From the NCBI RefSeq assembly GCF_016907775.1, contig NZ_JAFBCO010000001.1, positions 372,001 to 436,000 of the forward strand: DNA of 64,000 nucleotides, in the 5' to 3' direction. Below the pieces are notes generated by a model. That model saw only the letters and a list, made by a program, of their open reading frames with translations, did no database searches and was not told where the DNA came from. The position numbers were made by a program, and so were the translations under genes. This stretch comes from Pseudoglutamicibacter cumminsii. GTDB lineage: Bacteria > Actinomycetota > Actinomycetes > Actinomycetales > Micrococcaceae. Shown piece after piece: positions 17,711 to 26,720 of this stretch. Each line of letters begins with the position of its first letter. The first letter of the stretch is position 1.

Positions 17711-17932
17711 TCACTTGTAGCGGTAGACAATCCGTCCACGGTTGAGGTCATACGGGGTCAGTTCAACGACCACGCGGTCCTCGGGAAGAATTCGGATGTA
17801 GTGCTGGCGCATCTTTCCAGAGATCGTTGCCAGAACTACGTGATCATTTTGCAAACGAACACGGAACATCGCGTTTGGTAGAGCCTCCGTAACGGTGCCC
17901 TCCAGCTCGATGACTCCTTCTTTCTTACCCAT
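17711..17932 (-). CDS. infA: Translation initiation factor IF-1
   Basis: An OB-fold protein that binds the A site of the 30S subunit during initiation. The 73-residue product [20 protein letters not shown]...RGRIVYRYK is highly conserved and full length. It lies between map and rpmJ, as in other actinobacteria. The 195-bp gap to map has no gene that I can recognise. Confidence 0.97.
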   Translation of the reverse strand: MGKKEGVIELEGTVTEALPNAMFRVRLQNDHVVLATISGKMRQHYIRILPEDRVVVELTPYDLNRGRIVYRYK

Positions 17933-18127
17933 ATCCTCCGCTAACGTCCGAACCCATCAACATCACCAGTATGATGCTGACAGATAGCGATGATTGACTG
18001 GCCACTTTGAACGTTAAATGCGTAGCAAAGCAACCAGCTATCCATCTTAGCGCACTATCACAGAATCAAGCAACTGCGTGTGAGGCGGATCGCCCTCGCG
18101 TGGCGATGAAGCGACCCAACATCCAGG

Positions 18128-18946
18128 TTAGGCCTGTACCGGCGTCGGAGTTACACCGTAACGAGCAAGATCAGCCGCCCCGCCATCTTCGGCGGTAGAA
18201 ACCCAAATGCCACCACGATGGAACAAAACCGTATGTTCCCACTGAGAAGCACGGCCACCATCGGTCGTGACAACAGTCCAGTCATCTGCCAGCGTCTTGG
18301 TATCCAGGCCGCCGGTCACTAGCATCGGCTCAATCGCCAACGCCATGCCAGGCTTGATGCGCGGGCCACGGTAATCCGCCGCATAGTTCAACACGTCCGG
18401 GGCCATGTGCATCTCAGAACCGATGCCGTGGCCGCAGTAATCCTCCAGGATCCCCAGGTCATGGCCGCCCTGATCGAGCACTGATGCCTCGATCGCCTGG
18501 CCGATCTGGCCCACAAAACGAGCCGATGCCGCAGCCGCAATACCAGCCCACATCGCCTCACGCGTGATGTCGGAAAGACGCTGATCCTCAGGCGAGACCT
18601 CACCAATCAAAACCGTCCGCGCAGAATCAGCGTGCCACCCATCAACGATCGCGCCGCCGTCAATCTTCAACACATCGCCGTCCTGGAGGACCCTCTCCCC
18701 CGGGATGCCGTGCACAACTTCGTCATTGACGGAAGTGCAGATCGTGGCCGGGAAACCGTGGTAGCCCAAGAAGTTACTCTGCGCTCCGTGCCGATCCAGC
18801 ACGCCACGGAACACCTGGTCCAGCTCCAAAGTCGTAACGCCGGGCTTCACCGCTGCAACCGTCTCGTCCAAAGCCTCACGCAGAACCACGCCCGCATCGG
18901 CCATCCGCTTCAGCTCAGCAGGCTTCTTATATTCAACAGAGCGCAT
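18128..18946 (-). CDS. map: Type I methionine aminopeptidase
   Basis: Removes the initiator Met from nascent proteins with small second residues, using two metal ions. The 272-residue product has the ligand motifs KIDGGAIVDGWHADSARTV (both Asp ligands), CGHGIGSEMH (His) and IEPML (Glu). The start at 18946 has GGAGGGG seven bases upstream; the open frame extends 30 codons further, but that part is not conserved. It lies between adk and infA, with a hairpin between adk and map. Confidence 0.96.
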   Translation of the reverse strand: MRSVEYKKPAELKRMADAGVVLREALDETVAAVKPGVTTLELDQVFRGVLDRHGAQSNFLGYHGFPATICTSVNDEVVHGIPGERVLQDGDVLKIDGGAIVDGWHADSARTVLIGEVSPEDQRLSDITREAMWAGIAAAASARFVGQIGQAIEASVLDQGGHDLGILEDYCGHGIGSEMHMAPDVLNYAADYRGPRIKPGMALAIEPMLVTGGLDTKTLADDWTVVTTDGGRASQWEHTVLFHRGGIWVSTAEDGGAADLARYGVTPTPVQA

Positions 18947-18991
18947 ACCGGCGCCCCTCCTCCGCATACTCCACAAACAAAAACAAACGAA

Positions 18992-19026
18992 CGGCGCCCG
19001 GCCCCGTAAACGAGGACCGGGCGCCG
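18992..19026 (-). terminator. Intercistronic hairpin between adk and map
   Basis: Arms of 13 bp with one mismatch (CGGCGCCCGG core) enclose CGTAAACGA. The hairpin lies 28 bp after the adk stop and 45 bp before map. There is no U tract, so it may stabilise mRNA or attenuate rather than fully terminate. Confidence 0.6.
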
Positions 19027-19053
19027 CCCATAACAAATCTCAACCGCTTCAGG

Positions 19054-19623
19054 TTAGGCCTTCAACGCATCCATGATGCGCGCGGTAACCTCATCGAGCT
19101 CACCCAAGCCATCAACCTCACGGACCAGCCCGCGGTCACGGTAGGCAGCAACCACATCGGCCGTCTGATCCTTGTAGACCGAAAGACGGTGACGAATAAC
19201 CTCTTCAGTGTCGTCATCGCGGCCCTCAATCTCAGCGCGTTTCAGAAGACGCTTGACCAGCTCATCCTCATCAGCTGCCAACAGAATGACAGCATCAAGA
19301 TCCTGGCCCTTAGCCTTCAGAACACCGTCGAGGAACTCAACCTGCGCAACCGTGCGCGGGTAACCGTCCAGCAGGAAGCCATCCTTGACGTCATCCTGAG
19401 CGAGGCGATCCTCAACCATCGAGTTCGTCACGGAGTCAGGCACATAGTCACCACGGTCCATGTACTTCTTGGCCTCAACGCCCAACGGCGTCATTTCCTT
19501 GACGTTCGCACGGAAAATGTCACCCGTGGAAATCGCTACAACACCCAAACCCTCGGTGATACGAGCAGCCTGAGTACCCTTACCTGAGCCCGGAGGGCCA
19601 ACAATCAACAAACGCTTTGTCAT
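19054..19623 (-). CDS. adk: Adenylate kinase
   Basis: Interconverts ATP + AMP and 2 ADP in the cytoplasm. The 189-residue product has the P-loop GPPGSGKGTQAAR, the AMP-binding STGDIFRANVK and the motif LLDGYPRTVAQ. It lacks the long zinc-binding LID, as is usual in actinobacterial adenylate kinases. Its ATG overlaps the TGA stop of secY by four bases (ATGA), indicating translational coupling in a secY-adk operon. Confidence 0.97.
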   Translation of the reverse strand: MTKRLLIVGPPGSGKGTQAARITEGLGVVAISTGDIFRANVKEMTPLGVEAKKYMDRGDYVPDSVTNSMVEDRLAQDDVKDGFLLDGYPRTVAQVEFLDGVLKAKGQDLDAVILLAADEDELVKRLLKRAEIEGRDDDTEEVIRHRLSVYKDQTADVVAAYRDRGLVREVDGLGELDEVTARIMDALKA

Positions 19624-20927
19624 CGCAGAAGTCCTTCGTAGTGTCGTTGCTGCATCTGAGCGTTGATCTGCTTGACCGTCTCAAGACCAACACCAACCAT
19701 AATCAGCAGCGAAGTACCACCGAATGGGAAGTTTTGGTTTGCCCCGACCGATACCAGCGCAATCACCGGAATGACCGCAATCAACGCCAAATAGACAGCG
19801 CCAGCGAACGTGATACGGGACGAGACATAGCCCAGATACTTAGCGGTCGGCTCTCCAGCGCGGATGCCCGGGATAAAGCCGCCGTACTTCTTCATGTCGT
19901 CTGCAACATCAACCGGGTTGAACGTGATGGAGACGTAGAAATATGTGAAACCAAATACCAGGAGCAGGTACAGAACCATGTGCAACGGCGCGGACGTCGT
20001 CGCAAGGTTAGCGTTGATCCACTCAGCCCAGCCAGGCATGTTGCCCTGGGCATCCTGGTTGAACTGCACCAGCATCATCGGCAACGTCAGCAACGAGGAC
20101 GCGAAGATAACAGGGATCACGCCGGCCATGTTGACCTTGATCGGAATGTACGTCGACGTACCGCCCACCGTGCGGCGGCCGATCATACGCTTCGCGTACT
20201 GAACCGGGACGCGACGCTGCGACTGCTCAACAAAGACCACGCAACCAAGAACCACGAGGCCCAGAACAATCACGACGAAGAAGATGAACCAGCCCTTCTG
20301 CTGAAGGATGTTCATCATCGAGCCTGGGAAGCCAGCCACGATAGACACGAAGATCAGCAGCGACATACCGTTACCGACACCGCGCTCGGTCGCGAGCTCA
20401 CCGAGCCACATGATGAAGACCGTACCGGCAGTCAGCGCGACGATCGCCAGCAGAATGGTCCACAAACTGCTCTCCGGGAAAACAGGCGCCGGGCAGCCTG
20501 GGAACAGGTTACCTGTGTTAGCGAGCGTCACAAGCGTCGTAGCCTGCAACATACCCAAACCAACGGTCAGGTAACGCGTGTACTGCGTGAGCTTAGCCTG
20601 ACCCGCCTGGCCTTCCTTGTGGAGCGCCTCAAAGTGTGGGACAACCACACGCAACAGCTGCACAATAATGGACGCCGTAATGTACGGCATGATGCCCATC
20701 GCAAGAATCGATACCTGCAGCAGCGCTCCACCTGAGAACAGGTTTACGAACTCATACAAGCCGCCCGACGTATCAGTCAGGGCTAGACACTGGTTCACCG
20801 CCGAATAGTCCACGCCTGGCGCCGGAATGAAAACGCCGATGCGGTAGACGATGATGATGCCGATCGTAAACAGCAATTTACGTCGCAGATCTGGGGTTTT
20901 GAAAACCCTTGATATTGCGCTCAGCAC
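19620..20927 (-). CDS. secY: Preprotein translocase subunit SecY
   Basis: Forms the ten-helix protein-conducting channel of the Sec translocon with SecE. The 435-residue product begins AISRVFKTPDLRRKLLFTIGIIIVYRIGV and contains ITASIIVQLL and the cytoplasmic loop QRRVPVQYAKR, with the C-terminal EGLLR. It stands apart from the spc operon behind a strong terminator and a 311-bp gap, so it has its own promoter and is coupled to adk. SecE is encoded at 49.2 kb. Confidence 0.97.
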   Translation of the reverse strand: MLSAISRVFKTPDLRRKLLFTIGIIIVYRIGVFIPAPGVDYSAVNQCLALTDTSGGLYEFVNLFSGGALLQVSILAMGIMPYITASIIVQLLRVVVPHFEALHKEGQAGQAKLTQYTRYLTVGLGMLQATTLVTLANTGNLFPGCPAPVFPESSLWTILLAIVALTAGTVFIMWLGELATERGVGNGMSLLIFVSIVAGFPGSMMNILQQKGWFIFFVVIVLGLVVLGCVVFVEQSQRRVPVQYAKRMIGRRTVGGTSTYIPIKVNMAGVIPVIFASSLLTLPMMLVQFNQDAQGNMPGWAEWINANLATTSAPLHMVLYLLLVFGFTYFYVSITFNPVDVADDMKKYGGFIPGIRAGEPTAKYLGYVSSRITFAGAVYLALIAVIPVIALVSVGANQNFPFGGTSLLIMVGVGLETVKQINAQMQQRHYEGLLR

Positions 20928-21032
20928 GCGTGGACTCCTTGCAAGTGGACAATAAACCTGTGTCTCGATGGCGCAAAGACCAAAGACACAGTTAAGCTCT
21001 TGGGATTCTACCGGTAAGTGCGGGCTGGGGCT

Positions 21033-21038
21033 AATCTA
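21033..21038 (-). promoter_or_regulatory. Possible secY-adk -10 box; gap 20928-21238
   Basis: Minus-strand TAGATT in the context GTTAGATTAG lies about 105 bp before secY. It resembles the TAGACT boxes of the neighbouring translation operons. No clear -35 is visible. The rest of this 311-bp gap holds the spc terminator at 21151-21186 and AT-richer sequence without a gene. Confidence 0.35.
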
Positions 21039-21150
21039 ACATTTTGAAATCTTCGCCTAGCGGAATGATTTAGCCGTATGGATGCCCAGGATTCTCTCCG
21101 TTAATGCGTATTCACGCATATTGTTACCGCAGTATCTTCTATAAAAATAA

Positions 21151-21186
21151 GAGGGGCTCTTTCCGGCGTATCGGAAAGAGCCCCTC
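21151..21186 (-). terminator. Terminator of the spc operon (after rplO)
   Basis: A 15-bp perfect stem (GAGGGGCTCTTTCCG and complement) with a six-base loop is followed on the minus strand by TTATTTTTAT. It lies 52 bp after rplO and separates the spc ribosomal genes from secY-adk. Confidence 0.93.
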
Positions 21187-21238
21187 GTTGCAGAGCCACA
21201 TGTAACTGTTACACGGTCACATGCCGCTCAACGTATTT

Positions 21239-21697
21239 TCAGACGATGGTAGCGGTACCGCCAGCAGCCTGAATCTTCTCGGAAGCCGATGCGGAGAAGG
21301 CGTTGACCTTCACATCGAGCTTCACGTTCAGCTCGCCGGTGCCAAGCACCTTGACTGGCTGGTTCTTGCGTACAGCGCCCTTAGCAACGAGTGCCTCGAT
21401 CGTAACCTCGCCGCCCTCTGGGAACAGTTCCTCGAGGCGGGTCAGGTTAACAACCTGGTACTCGGTGCGGAATGGGTTCTTGAAGCCGCGGAGCTTCGGC
21501 AGGCGCATGTGCAGCGGAAGCTGACCGCCCTGGAAGCCTGCAGGTACCTGGCGACGTGCCTTGGTGCCCTTGGTGCCGCGACCTGCGGTCTTACCCTTGG
21601 ATGCTTCACCACGGCCAACGCGAGTCTTCGACTTGCGGGAACCTGGTGCCGGGGCAAGATCGTGGATCTTGATCGGGTTCTCAGTGTTCTCAGACAT
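21239..21697 (-). CDS. rplO: 50S ribosomal protein L15
   Basis: A large-subunit assembly protein that organises 23S rRNA. The 152-residue product has the Gly/Lys/Arg-rich N-terminal half ([26 protein letters not shown]) and the [11 protein letters not shown] block. It is the last gene of the spc operon and follows rpmD by two bases, consistent with coupled translation. Confidence 0.97.
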   Translation of the reverse strand: MSENTENPIKIHDLAPAPGSRKSKTRVGRGEASKGKTAGRGTKGTKARRQVPAGFQGGQLPLHMRLPKLRGFKNPFRTEYQVVNLTRLEELFPEGGEVTIEALVAKGAVRKNQPVKVLGTGELNVKLDVKVNAFSASASEKIQAAGGTATIV

Positions 21698-21699
21698 GG

Positions 21700-21903
21700 T
21701 TACTTGGCCTCCTCGACCTCAACCAGGTGCTTCACCTTGTTCACCATGCCAACGGTTACTGCGTCTGCCGTGCGCTCGACCGTGTGGCCGACGCGCTTGA
21801 GACCCAGCGAACGAACCGTCTCACGCTGAGCCGGGGTACGGCCAGCAACGGAACGAACAAGGGTGATGTTCAGCTTTGCATCAGACGGAGTCAGGTTCTT
21901 CAT
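21700..21903 (-). CDS. rpmD: 50S ribosomal protein L30
   Basis: A small peripheral large-subunit protein. The 67-residue product contains [25 protein letters not shown], the family signature, and is full length. It starts two bases after the rpsE stop and ends two bases before rplO, so all three are probably translated as one unit. Confidence 0.96.
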   Translation of the reverse strand: MKNLTPSDAKLNITLVRSVAGRTPAQRETVRSLGLKRVGHTVERTADAVTVGMVNKVKHLVEVEEAK

Positions 21904-21905
21904 AA

Positions 21906-22607
21906 TTAGGCACCTGCCTTCGCGTTCTGCATCTTGCGGATCATCGCGCTTGGAGCAACCTCATCGAGAGCCAAGCCGCGGCGAGCAGCAACAGCTGCTG
22001 GCTCTTCAAGCGACTTCAGCGCAGCGATGGTGCCGTGCACGATGTTGATCTGGTTCGTCGAGCCCATGGACTTCGACAGCACGTCGTGAATGCCTGCGCA
22101 CTCGAGTACTGCACGAACCGGACCGCCAGCGATAACACCAGTACCCTCAGCAGCCGGAACAAGGAGAACGACGCCTGCAGCGGCTTCGCCCTTGACGCGG
22201 TGCGGGATGGTCGTGCCAACGCGTGGAACGCGGAAGAAGTTCTTCTTAGCTTCCTCCACACCCTTCTGGATGGCTGCTGGAACTTCCTTGGCCTTACCGT
22301 AACCGACGCCAACCATGCCGTTGCCGTCACCTACGACGACAAGCGCGGTGAAGCTGAAGCGACGACCACCCTTGACGACCTTGGAAACACGGTTAATGGT
22401 GACGACGCGCTCGAGGAACTTGTCCTTGTCATCGTCCTGGCCACGGCGGTTGTCACGGCCACGGCCGCGATCCTCGCCACGTCCACGGCCTTCACCGCGA
22501 CCGCGGCCCTGACCGCGTCCGCGACGCTGACCCGCGTCGTTCTGCTCTTCGCCCTGGACGTTCTTCTGCTCTTCCACAGGGGCTTCGTTCTTCATTTCTT
22601 CACTCAC
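21906..22607 (-). CDS. rpsE: 30S ribosomal protein S5 with an RG-rich N-terminal extension
   Basis: S5 acts in decoding fidelity and mRNA helicase activity at the small-subunit entry tunnel. The 233-residue protein has the core [21 protein letters not shown] and [20 protein letters not shown]. Before it lies a disordered extension of about 65 residues containing [20 protein letters not shown] repeats, longer and more RG-rich than typical. The gene overlaps rplR by four bases and precedes rpmD. The extension DNA is a degenerate repeat that could vary in length. Confidence 0.96.
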   Translation of the reverse strand: MSEEMKNEAPVEEQKNVQGEEQNDAGQRRGRGQGRGRGEGRGRGEDRGRGRDNRRGQDDDKDKFLERVVTINRVSKVVKGGRRFSFTALVVVGDGNGMVGVGYGKAKEVPAAIQKGVEEAKKNFFRVPRVGTTIPHRVKGEAAAGVVLLVPAAEGTGVIAGGPVRAVLECAGIHDVLSKSMGSTNQINIVHGTIAALKSLEEPAAVAARRGLALDEVAPSAMIRKMQNAKAGA

Positions 22608-22975
22608 AGTGCCAGCCCACCTTCACGCGCGCCTTCGGCGACCGCGGCCACGCGGCCGTGATACTTGTTACCGCCGCGGTCGAAAACCACAGCTTCGATA
22701 CCGGCAGCCTTCGCACGTTCAGCGAGAAGCTCGCCAACGCGCTTGGCCTTTGCGGTCTTGTCACCCTCGAAAGCACGAATATCGGCTTCCATGGTGCGGG
22801 CAGACGCGAGCGTCACGCCGCGGCCATCGTCCACGATCTGCGCGACGATGTGGCGCGCGGAGCGGGAAACGACGAGGCGCGGACGGACAGCGGTGCCCAC
22901 GATGTGCTTGCGCACACGAGCGTGACGACGGCTGCGGGAGGCAGCCCGGGAGCTCTTCTTTGTAGCCAGAGCCAT
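22604..22975 (-). CDS. rplR: 50S ribosomal protein L18
   Basis: Binds 5S rRNA together with L5 and anchors it in the central protuberance. The 123-residue product has the basic N-terminus and the conserved [20 protein letters not shown] and [10 protein letters not shown] motifs. ATG 22975 is used because AGGTAA lies at a suitable distance; a GTG at 22981 overlapping the rplF stop is also possible. It overlaps rpsE at its 3' end. Confidence 0.95.
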   Translation of the reverse strand: MALATKKSSRAASRSRRHARVRKHIVGTAVRPRLVVSRSARHIVAQIVDDGRGVTLASARTMEADIRAFEGDKTAKAKRVGELLAERAKAAGIEAVVFDRGGNKYHGRVAAVAEGAREGGLAL

Positions 22976-22977
22976 AG

Positions 22978-23514
22978 TCACTTACCTGCCTTTCCGACCT
23001 TGCGGCGGATGACTTCGCCCTCGTACTTGATGCCCTTACCCTTGTAAGGATCCTGCTTACGGAGCTTGTGGATTTTCGCGGCGGCTTCACCGACGCGCTG
23101 CTTGTCGATACCCGAAACGGTCACCTTGTTGGTGCCTTCAACCGTGTAGGTAACGCCTTCGGCGGCCTTCACGATGATTGGGTGCGAGAAGCCGAGCTGG
23201 AACTCGAGATCCTGGCCCTTGGCCATTACACGGTAACCAGTACCGGTGATTTCGAGCTTCTTGGAGTAGCCCTCGGTGACACCAACGATCATGTTGTAGA
23301 TCAAGGTGCGGGTCAGGCCGTGCTGGCCGCGGGTTTCGCGCTCGTCATCCGGACGCTCGACCTTGACGGTGTTCTCTTCCTGAGAAACAGTCAGCATCGA
23401 AGGAACGGTGTGGGAGAGCTCGCCCTTGGGGCCCTTCACGAATACCTCTTGGCCGTCGATCTTGACCTCGACGCCCGAGGGAACGGTGATCGGAAGACGT
23501 CCGATACGTGACAT
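22978..23514 (-). CDS. rplF: 50S ribosomal protein L6
   Basis: Binds near the sarcin-ricin loop and helps place elongation factors on the ribosome. The 178-residue product begins [19 protein letters not shown] and has the C-terminal signature [22 protein letters not shown]. It lies between rpsH (17-bp gap) and rplR in the spc operon. Confidence 0.97.
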   Translation of the reverse strand: MSRIGRLPITVPSGVEVKIDGQEVFVKGPKGELSHTVPSMLTVSQEENTVKVERPDDERETRGQHGLTRTLIYNMIVGVTEGYSKKLEITGTGYRVMAKGQDLEFQLGFSHPIIVKAAEGVTYTVEGTNKVTVSGIDKQRVGEAAAKIHKLRKQDPYKGKGIKYEGEVIRRKVGKAGK

Positions 23515-23531
23515 AGTGTCTTCCCCTTCCC

Positions 23532-23930
23532 TTACCAGACGTAAGCGACGACTTCGCCGCCAACGCCCTTGGACTCTGCCTGCCGGTCAGTCAAAAGACC
23601 GGAAGACGTGGACAGGATCGCGATGCCAAGACCGCCCAATACCTTAGGCAGCTCAGTGGACTTCGCGTAGACGCGCAAGCCTGGCTTCGAGACGCGGCGG
23701 AGGCCAGCGATGGCGCGCTCACGGTTCGGGCCGAACTTGAGGTCAATCTTGAGGTTCTTGCCAACGCGGGCGTCCTCTTCGGCGTAGTCAGCGATGTAGC
23801 CTTCAGCCTTGAGGATTTCCGCGATGCGGACCTTCAGCTTGGAGGACGGCATGGTGACGTCCTCGTGGTGTGCAGAGTTCGCGTTGCGCAGACGCGTCAG
23901 CATGTCTGCGACCGGATCTGTCATGGTCAT
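23532..23930 (-). CDS. rpsH: 30S ribosomal protein S8
   Basis: A primary 16S rRNA-binding protein; in E. coli it represses the spc operon by binding its mRNA. The 132-residue product starts [25 protein letters not shown] and ends with the conserved [10 protein letters not shown]. The preceding gene is rplE, 79 bp upstream: rpsN, which stands between L5 and S8 in E. coli, is missing here, as described for Micrococcus luteus. Confidence 0.97.
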   Translation of the reverse strand: MTMTDPVADMLTRLRNANSAHHEDVTMPSSKLKVRIAEILKAEGYIADYAEEDARVGKNLKIDLKFGPNRERAIAGLRRVSKPGLRVYAKSTELPKVLGGLGIAILSTSSGLLTDRQAESKGVGGEVVAYVW

Positions 23931-24009
23931 GTGGGCTTGTGCCCTTCCTCGTCGGGGTTTCCTCGCGGCCTGTTAGGGCTGGTTTCGGAGGACCTTCGAC
24001 GTAGTTGGT

Positions 24010-24582
24010 TTAGTTTTCGTTCTTGAACGGGAAGCCCAGCGCCTTGAGGAGCGCGCGGCCTTCTTCGTCGGTCTTTGCGGACGTTACGAGGGTGATGTCC
24101 ATACCGCGGGTGCGGTCGATCTTGTCTGGATCGATTTCATGGAACATAACCTGCTCGGTCAGGCCGAACGTGTAGTTCCCGTTACCGTCGAACTGCTTAG
24201 GGTTCAGACCACGGAAGTCACGGATACGTGGCAGTGCCAGCGTGACGAGGCGGTCGACGAACTCCCACATGCGGTCGTTGCGCAGGGTCGCGTAGGCGCC
24301 GATTGGCATGCCTTCGCGCAACTTGAACTGTGCAATCGACTTGCGAGCCTTGGATACAAGTGGCTTCTGGCCGGTGATCGCGGTCAGGTCGCGTACTGCG
24401 CCTTCGATGACCTTCGAGTCACGTGCGGCTTCGCCAACGCCCATGTTCACAACGACCTTCACGAGGCCTGGAACTTCCATGACGTTCTTGTATTCGAACT
24501 GCTTCTGCAGTTCGCCCTTGATCTCTTCGCGGTACTTGGTCTTCAGACGCGGCTGGATCTTCGTAGCGGTTTCAGTCATCAC
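24010..24582 (-). CDS. rplE: 50S ribosomal protein L5
   Basis: Binds 5S rRNA and forms an intersubunit bridge contacting S13. The 190-residue product has [38 protein letters not shown] and the C-terminal LLKALGFPF. Its ATG overlaps the rplX stop by four bases, so the two are translationally coupled. Confidence 0.97.
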   Translation of the reverse strand: MMTETATKIQPRLKTKYREEIKGELQKQFEYKNVMEVPGLVKVVVNMGVGEAARDSKVIEGAVRDLTAITGQKPLVSKARKSIAQFKLREGMPIGAYATLRNDRMWEFVDRLVTLALPRIRDFRGLNPKQFDGNGNYTFGLTEQVMFHEIDPDKIDRTRGMDITLVTSAKTDEEGRALLKALGFPFKNEN

Positions 24583-24923
24583 AGATCCTTCCCGGAAGCC
24601 TTGGCGTAACGGATACGGACGGTCTTCTCGCGGCCGTCCTTGGTTACGGTTTCGAGGCGGAAGCCAACACGGGTTGGCTTCTTGGTCTCTGGGTCAACGA
24701 TCGCAACGTTGGAAACGTGGATCGGTGCCTCGACCTTCTCGATGCCGCCGGTCTTTGAACCGCGTTCAGTCTGGCCTTCACGGTTGTGCTTGGTGACGAC
24801 GTTGACGCCTTCAACAATCACGCGCTGCTCAGACGGGATAACCTTCAGGACCTTGCCCTGGAGACCCTTGTCCTTGCCGGACAGGACCTGTACCAGGTCG
24901 TCTTTCTTGATCTTTGCACCCAT
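24579..24923 (-). CDS. rplX: 50S ribosomal protein L24
   Basis: An assembly-initiator protein of the large subunit with a KOW motif. The 114-residue product begins [25 protein letters not shown] and is slightly longer than the E. coli protein at its C-terminus. It follows rplN by three bases and overlaps rplE by four. Confidence 0.96.
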   Translation of the reverse strand: MGAKIKKDDLVQVLSGKDKGLQGKVLKVIPSEQRVIVEGVNVVTKHNREGQTERGSKTGGIEKVEAPIHVSNVAIVDPETKKPTRVGFRLETVTKDGREKTVRIRYAKASGKDL

Positions 24924-24926
24924 GAG

Positions 24927-25295
24927 TCAGAGCACCTCCGGCGCCAGCGAAACGATCTTCATGAAACGCTTATCGCGCAGCTCGCGGGCTACTGGCCCGA
25001 AGATACGCGTACCGCGTGGCTCGTTGTCGTTCTTGAGGATAACGGCTGCGTTTTCGTCGAACTTGATGTACGAACCGTCAACGCGGCGACGTTCCTTCTT
25101 GGTACGGACGACGACGGCTTTGACGACGTCGCCCTTCTTTACGTTTCCGCCAGGGATTGCGTCCTTGACGGTGGCGACGATGACGTCACCAATTCCTGCA
25201 TAGCGACGGTTGGTTCCGCCGAGAACGCGGATGGCCAGGATTTCCTTGGCGCCCGTGTTGTCGGCGACCTTCAGTCGCGATTCCTGCTGAATCAC
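24927..25295 (-). CDS. rplN: 50S ribosomal protein L14
   Basis: Forms an intersubunit bridge and binds the silencing factor RsfS. The 122-residue product begins [25 protein letters not shown] and is full length. It is the first gene of the spc operon. The 420 bp upstream separate it from the S10 operon and hold a terminator, a possible promoter and a two-stem leader structure. Confidence 0.97.
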   Translation of the reverse strand: MIQQESRLKVADNTGAKEILAIRVLGGTNRRYAGIGDVIVATVKDAIPGGNVKKGDVVKAVVVRTKKERRRVDGSYIKFDENAAVILKNDNEPRGTRIFGPVARELRDKRFMKIVSLAPEVL

Positions 25296-25377
25296 TAGTC
25301 TCTCCTGTGTCTCGCTGGTTCTTCGTACTCGAAGCCTTGCGGAACGGAATGAATGGACTTCTCAGGCCATCGCTTAC

Positions 25378-25428
25378 CCCTGACCCATGCGTCGGAACGT
25401 TTGTTGCGTTCCAGTGGAGGGGTCAGGG
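25378..25428 (-). promoter_or_regulatory. Two-stem hairpin in the spc operon leader
   Basis: Within the untranslated leader of rplN, an outer nine-base stem (CCCTGACCC/GGGTCAGGG) encloses an inner six-base stem (GGAACG/CGTTCC). It sits 83 bp before the rplN start. E. coli S8 represses spc by binding a stem-loop on its mRNA, so this could be a ribosomal-protein target, but no homology to that site was established. The rest of gap 25296-25715 holds no gene that I can see. Confidence 0.5.
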
Positions 25429-25614
25429 CCGAGGCTTTCGGCCTGAGCCCGTGCTTGAGTTATATAAGCTGCCGATGGTGTGGCTGGCTGATCTCTATGT
25501 CAGCTGGTGGAGGTGGATAGTCTCCGTTCACTTGCCCGTTACGAGCGTTTCAGACCTTAGGTCTTGGCACACTTGTTTTAGGGCGCGCGTAGCCAGCTAA
25601 CGCACGGACTTTCT

Positions 25615-25620
25615 AGTCTA
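25615..25620 (-). promoter_or_regulatory. Possible -10 box of the spc operon
   Basis: Minus-strand TAGACT in the context GTTAGACTAGAAAG lies just after the S10 terminator and about 320 bp before rplN. It matches hexamers upstream of rplM, tuf and rplJ. The -35 position would fall within the terminator stem and shows no TTGACA match. Confidence 0.4.
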
Positions 25621-25630
25621 ACAAAAAAGA

Positions 25631-25674
25631 AGGCCGGAACTGTAATCGCGTTAGCACGATCACAGTTCCGGCCT
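25631..25674 (-). terminator. Terminator of the S10 operon (after rpsQ)
   Basis: An 18-bp stem with one mismatch (core GGCCGGAACTGT) is followed on the minus strand by TTCTTTTTTG. It lies 42 bp after rpsQ. This is a clear Rho-independent terminator splitting S10 and spc into two transcription units. Confidence 0.92.
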
Positions 25675-25715
25675 AGATGGGTCAGCGTGATGCTGCCCCG
25701 ATAGCTAGATCTGAC

Positions 25716-26009
25716 TTACTTCGCCTTCTCGACGATTTCAACCAGGCGCCAGTGCTTGTCCTTGGACAGCGGGCGGGTCTCAGCCACGATGACCAAGTCG
25801 CCAATGCCGGCGGTGTTGTTCTCATCGTGAGCCTTCACGCGCTTCGAGCGGCGCATGACCTTGCCGTAGAGGGCGTGCTTCACACGGTCCTCAACGTTGA
25901 CCACGATGGTCTTATCCATCTTGTCGGACACCACGTAACCGCGCAGGGTTTTGCGGTAACCGCGGGCTTGTGCCTCTTCGGCCACAGCGTTCTCCTTTTC
26001 GCTCATCAC
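25716..26009 (-). CDS. rpsQ: 30S ribosomal protein S17
   Basis: A primary 16S rRNA-binding OB-fold protein needed early in 30S assembly. The 97-residue product contains [23 protein letters not shown] and the conserved ARGYRK start of the domain after a short N-terminal extension. Its ATG overlaps the rpmC stop. It is the last gene of the S10 operon. Confidence 0.96.
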   Translation of the reverse strand: MMSEKENAVAEEAQARGYRKTLRGYVVSDKMDKTIVVNVEDRVKHALYGKVMRRSKRVKAHDENNTAGIGDLVIVAETRPLSKDKHWRLVEIVEKAK

Positions 26010-26299
26010 TTAGCGTCCTCCGCCTTCTTGGTCTTCTTCTTGGCCTTCTTCTTGTCGTCAGTCTTGGTAGCGACAACATCCTCGCGGATGCCGAGCTCGC
26101 GCTCACGAAGAATCGTGTAGATGCGAGCGATGTCGCGCTTGACGGCCTTCAGGCGACCGTGCTGCTCGAGCTGACCGGTTGCAGCCTGGAAACGCAGGTT
26201 GAAGAGTTCCTTCTTAGCGTTTGCAAGCTCCTCGTTCAGACGAGCGTTGTCCATGCCGTCGAGCTTGTCGACTGCGAGATCCTTAGAACCGATAGCCAT
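26006..26299 (-). CDS. rpmC: 50S ribosomal protein L29 with a Lys-rich tail
   Basis: Lies at the polypeptide exit, near the docking site for trigger factor and SRP. The 97-residue product has the helical-hairpin core [25 protein letters not shown]. It has a C-terminal extension of about 25 residues dominated by Lys ([17 protein letters not shown]), longer than E. coli L29 (63 residues). ATG 26299 gives [11 protein letters not shown]; an upstream in-frame ATG at 26329 overlaps rplP and is not favoured. Confidence 0.94.
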   Translation of the reverse strand: MAIGSKDLAVDKLDGMDNARLNEELANAKKELFNLRFQAATGQLEQHGRLKAVKRDIARIYTILRERELGIREDVVATKTDDKKKAKKKTKKAEDAK

Positions 26300-26303
26300 T
26301 GGA

Positions 26304-26720
26304 TCATTCACCACCCTCGCGGCGCACAATACGCGCCTTCAGCGGAAGCTTGTGGATTGCAAGACGAAGAGCTTCGCGAGCGACCTCTTCGGAAACGCCT
26401 GCCAGTTCGAACATAACGCGACCTGGCTTGACGTTTGCAACCCACCACTCTGGCGAACCCTTACCGGAACCCATGCGGGTTTCGGCAGGCTTCTTGGTCA
26501 GTGGACGGTCTGGGAAGATATTGATCCAGACCTTACCGCCACGCTTGATGTGGCGGGTCATCGCAATACGTGCAGCTTCAATCTGGCGGTTGGTGACGTA
26601 TGCAGGAGTGAGAGCCTGGATGCCCCACTCACCGAAGGTCACCTCGGTGCCACCAGATGCCATGCCCTTACGGCCTGGGTGGTGCTGCTTGCGGTACTTG
26701 ACGCGACGTGGAATCAGCAT
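26304..26720 (-). CDS. rplP: 50S ribosomal protein L16
   Basis: Organises the A site and the path of tRNA into the peptidyl transferase centre. The 138-residue product begins [24 protein letters not shown] and contains [22 protein letters not shown]. It overlaps the rpsC stop (TGATG arrangement) and is followed four bases later by rpmC. Confidence 0.97.
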   Translation of the reverse strand: MLIPRRVKYRKQHHPGRKGMASGGTEVTFGEWGIQALTPAYVTNRQIEAARIAMTRHIKRGGKVWINIFPDRPLTKKPAETRMGSGKGSPEWWVANVKPGRVMFELAGVSEEVAREALRLAIHKLPLKARIVRREGGE

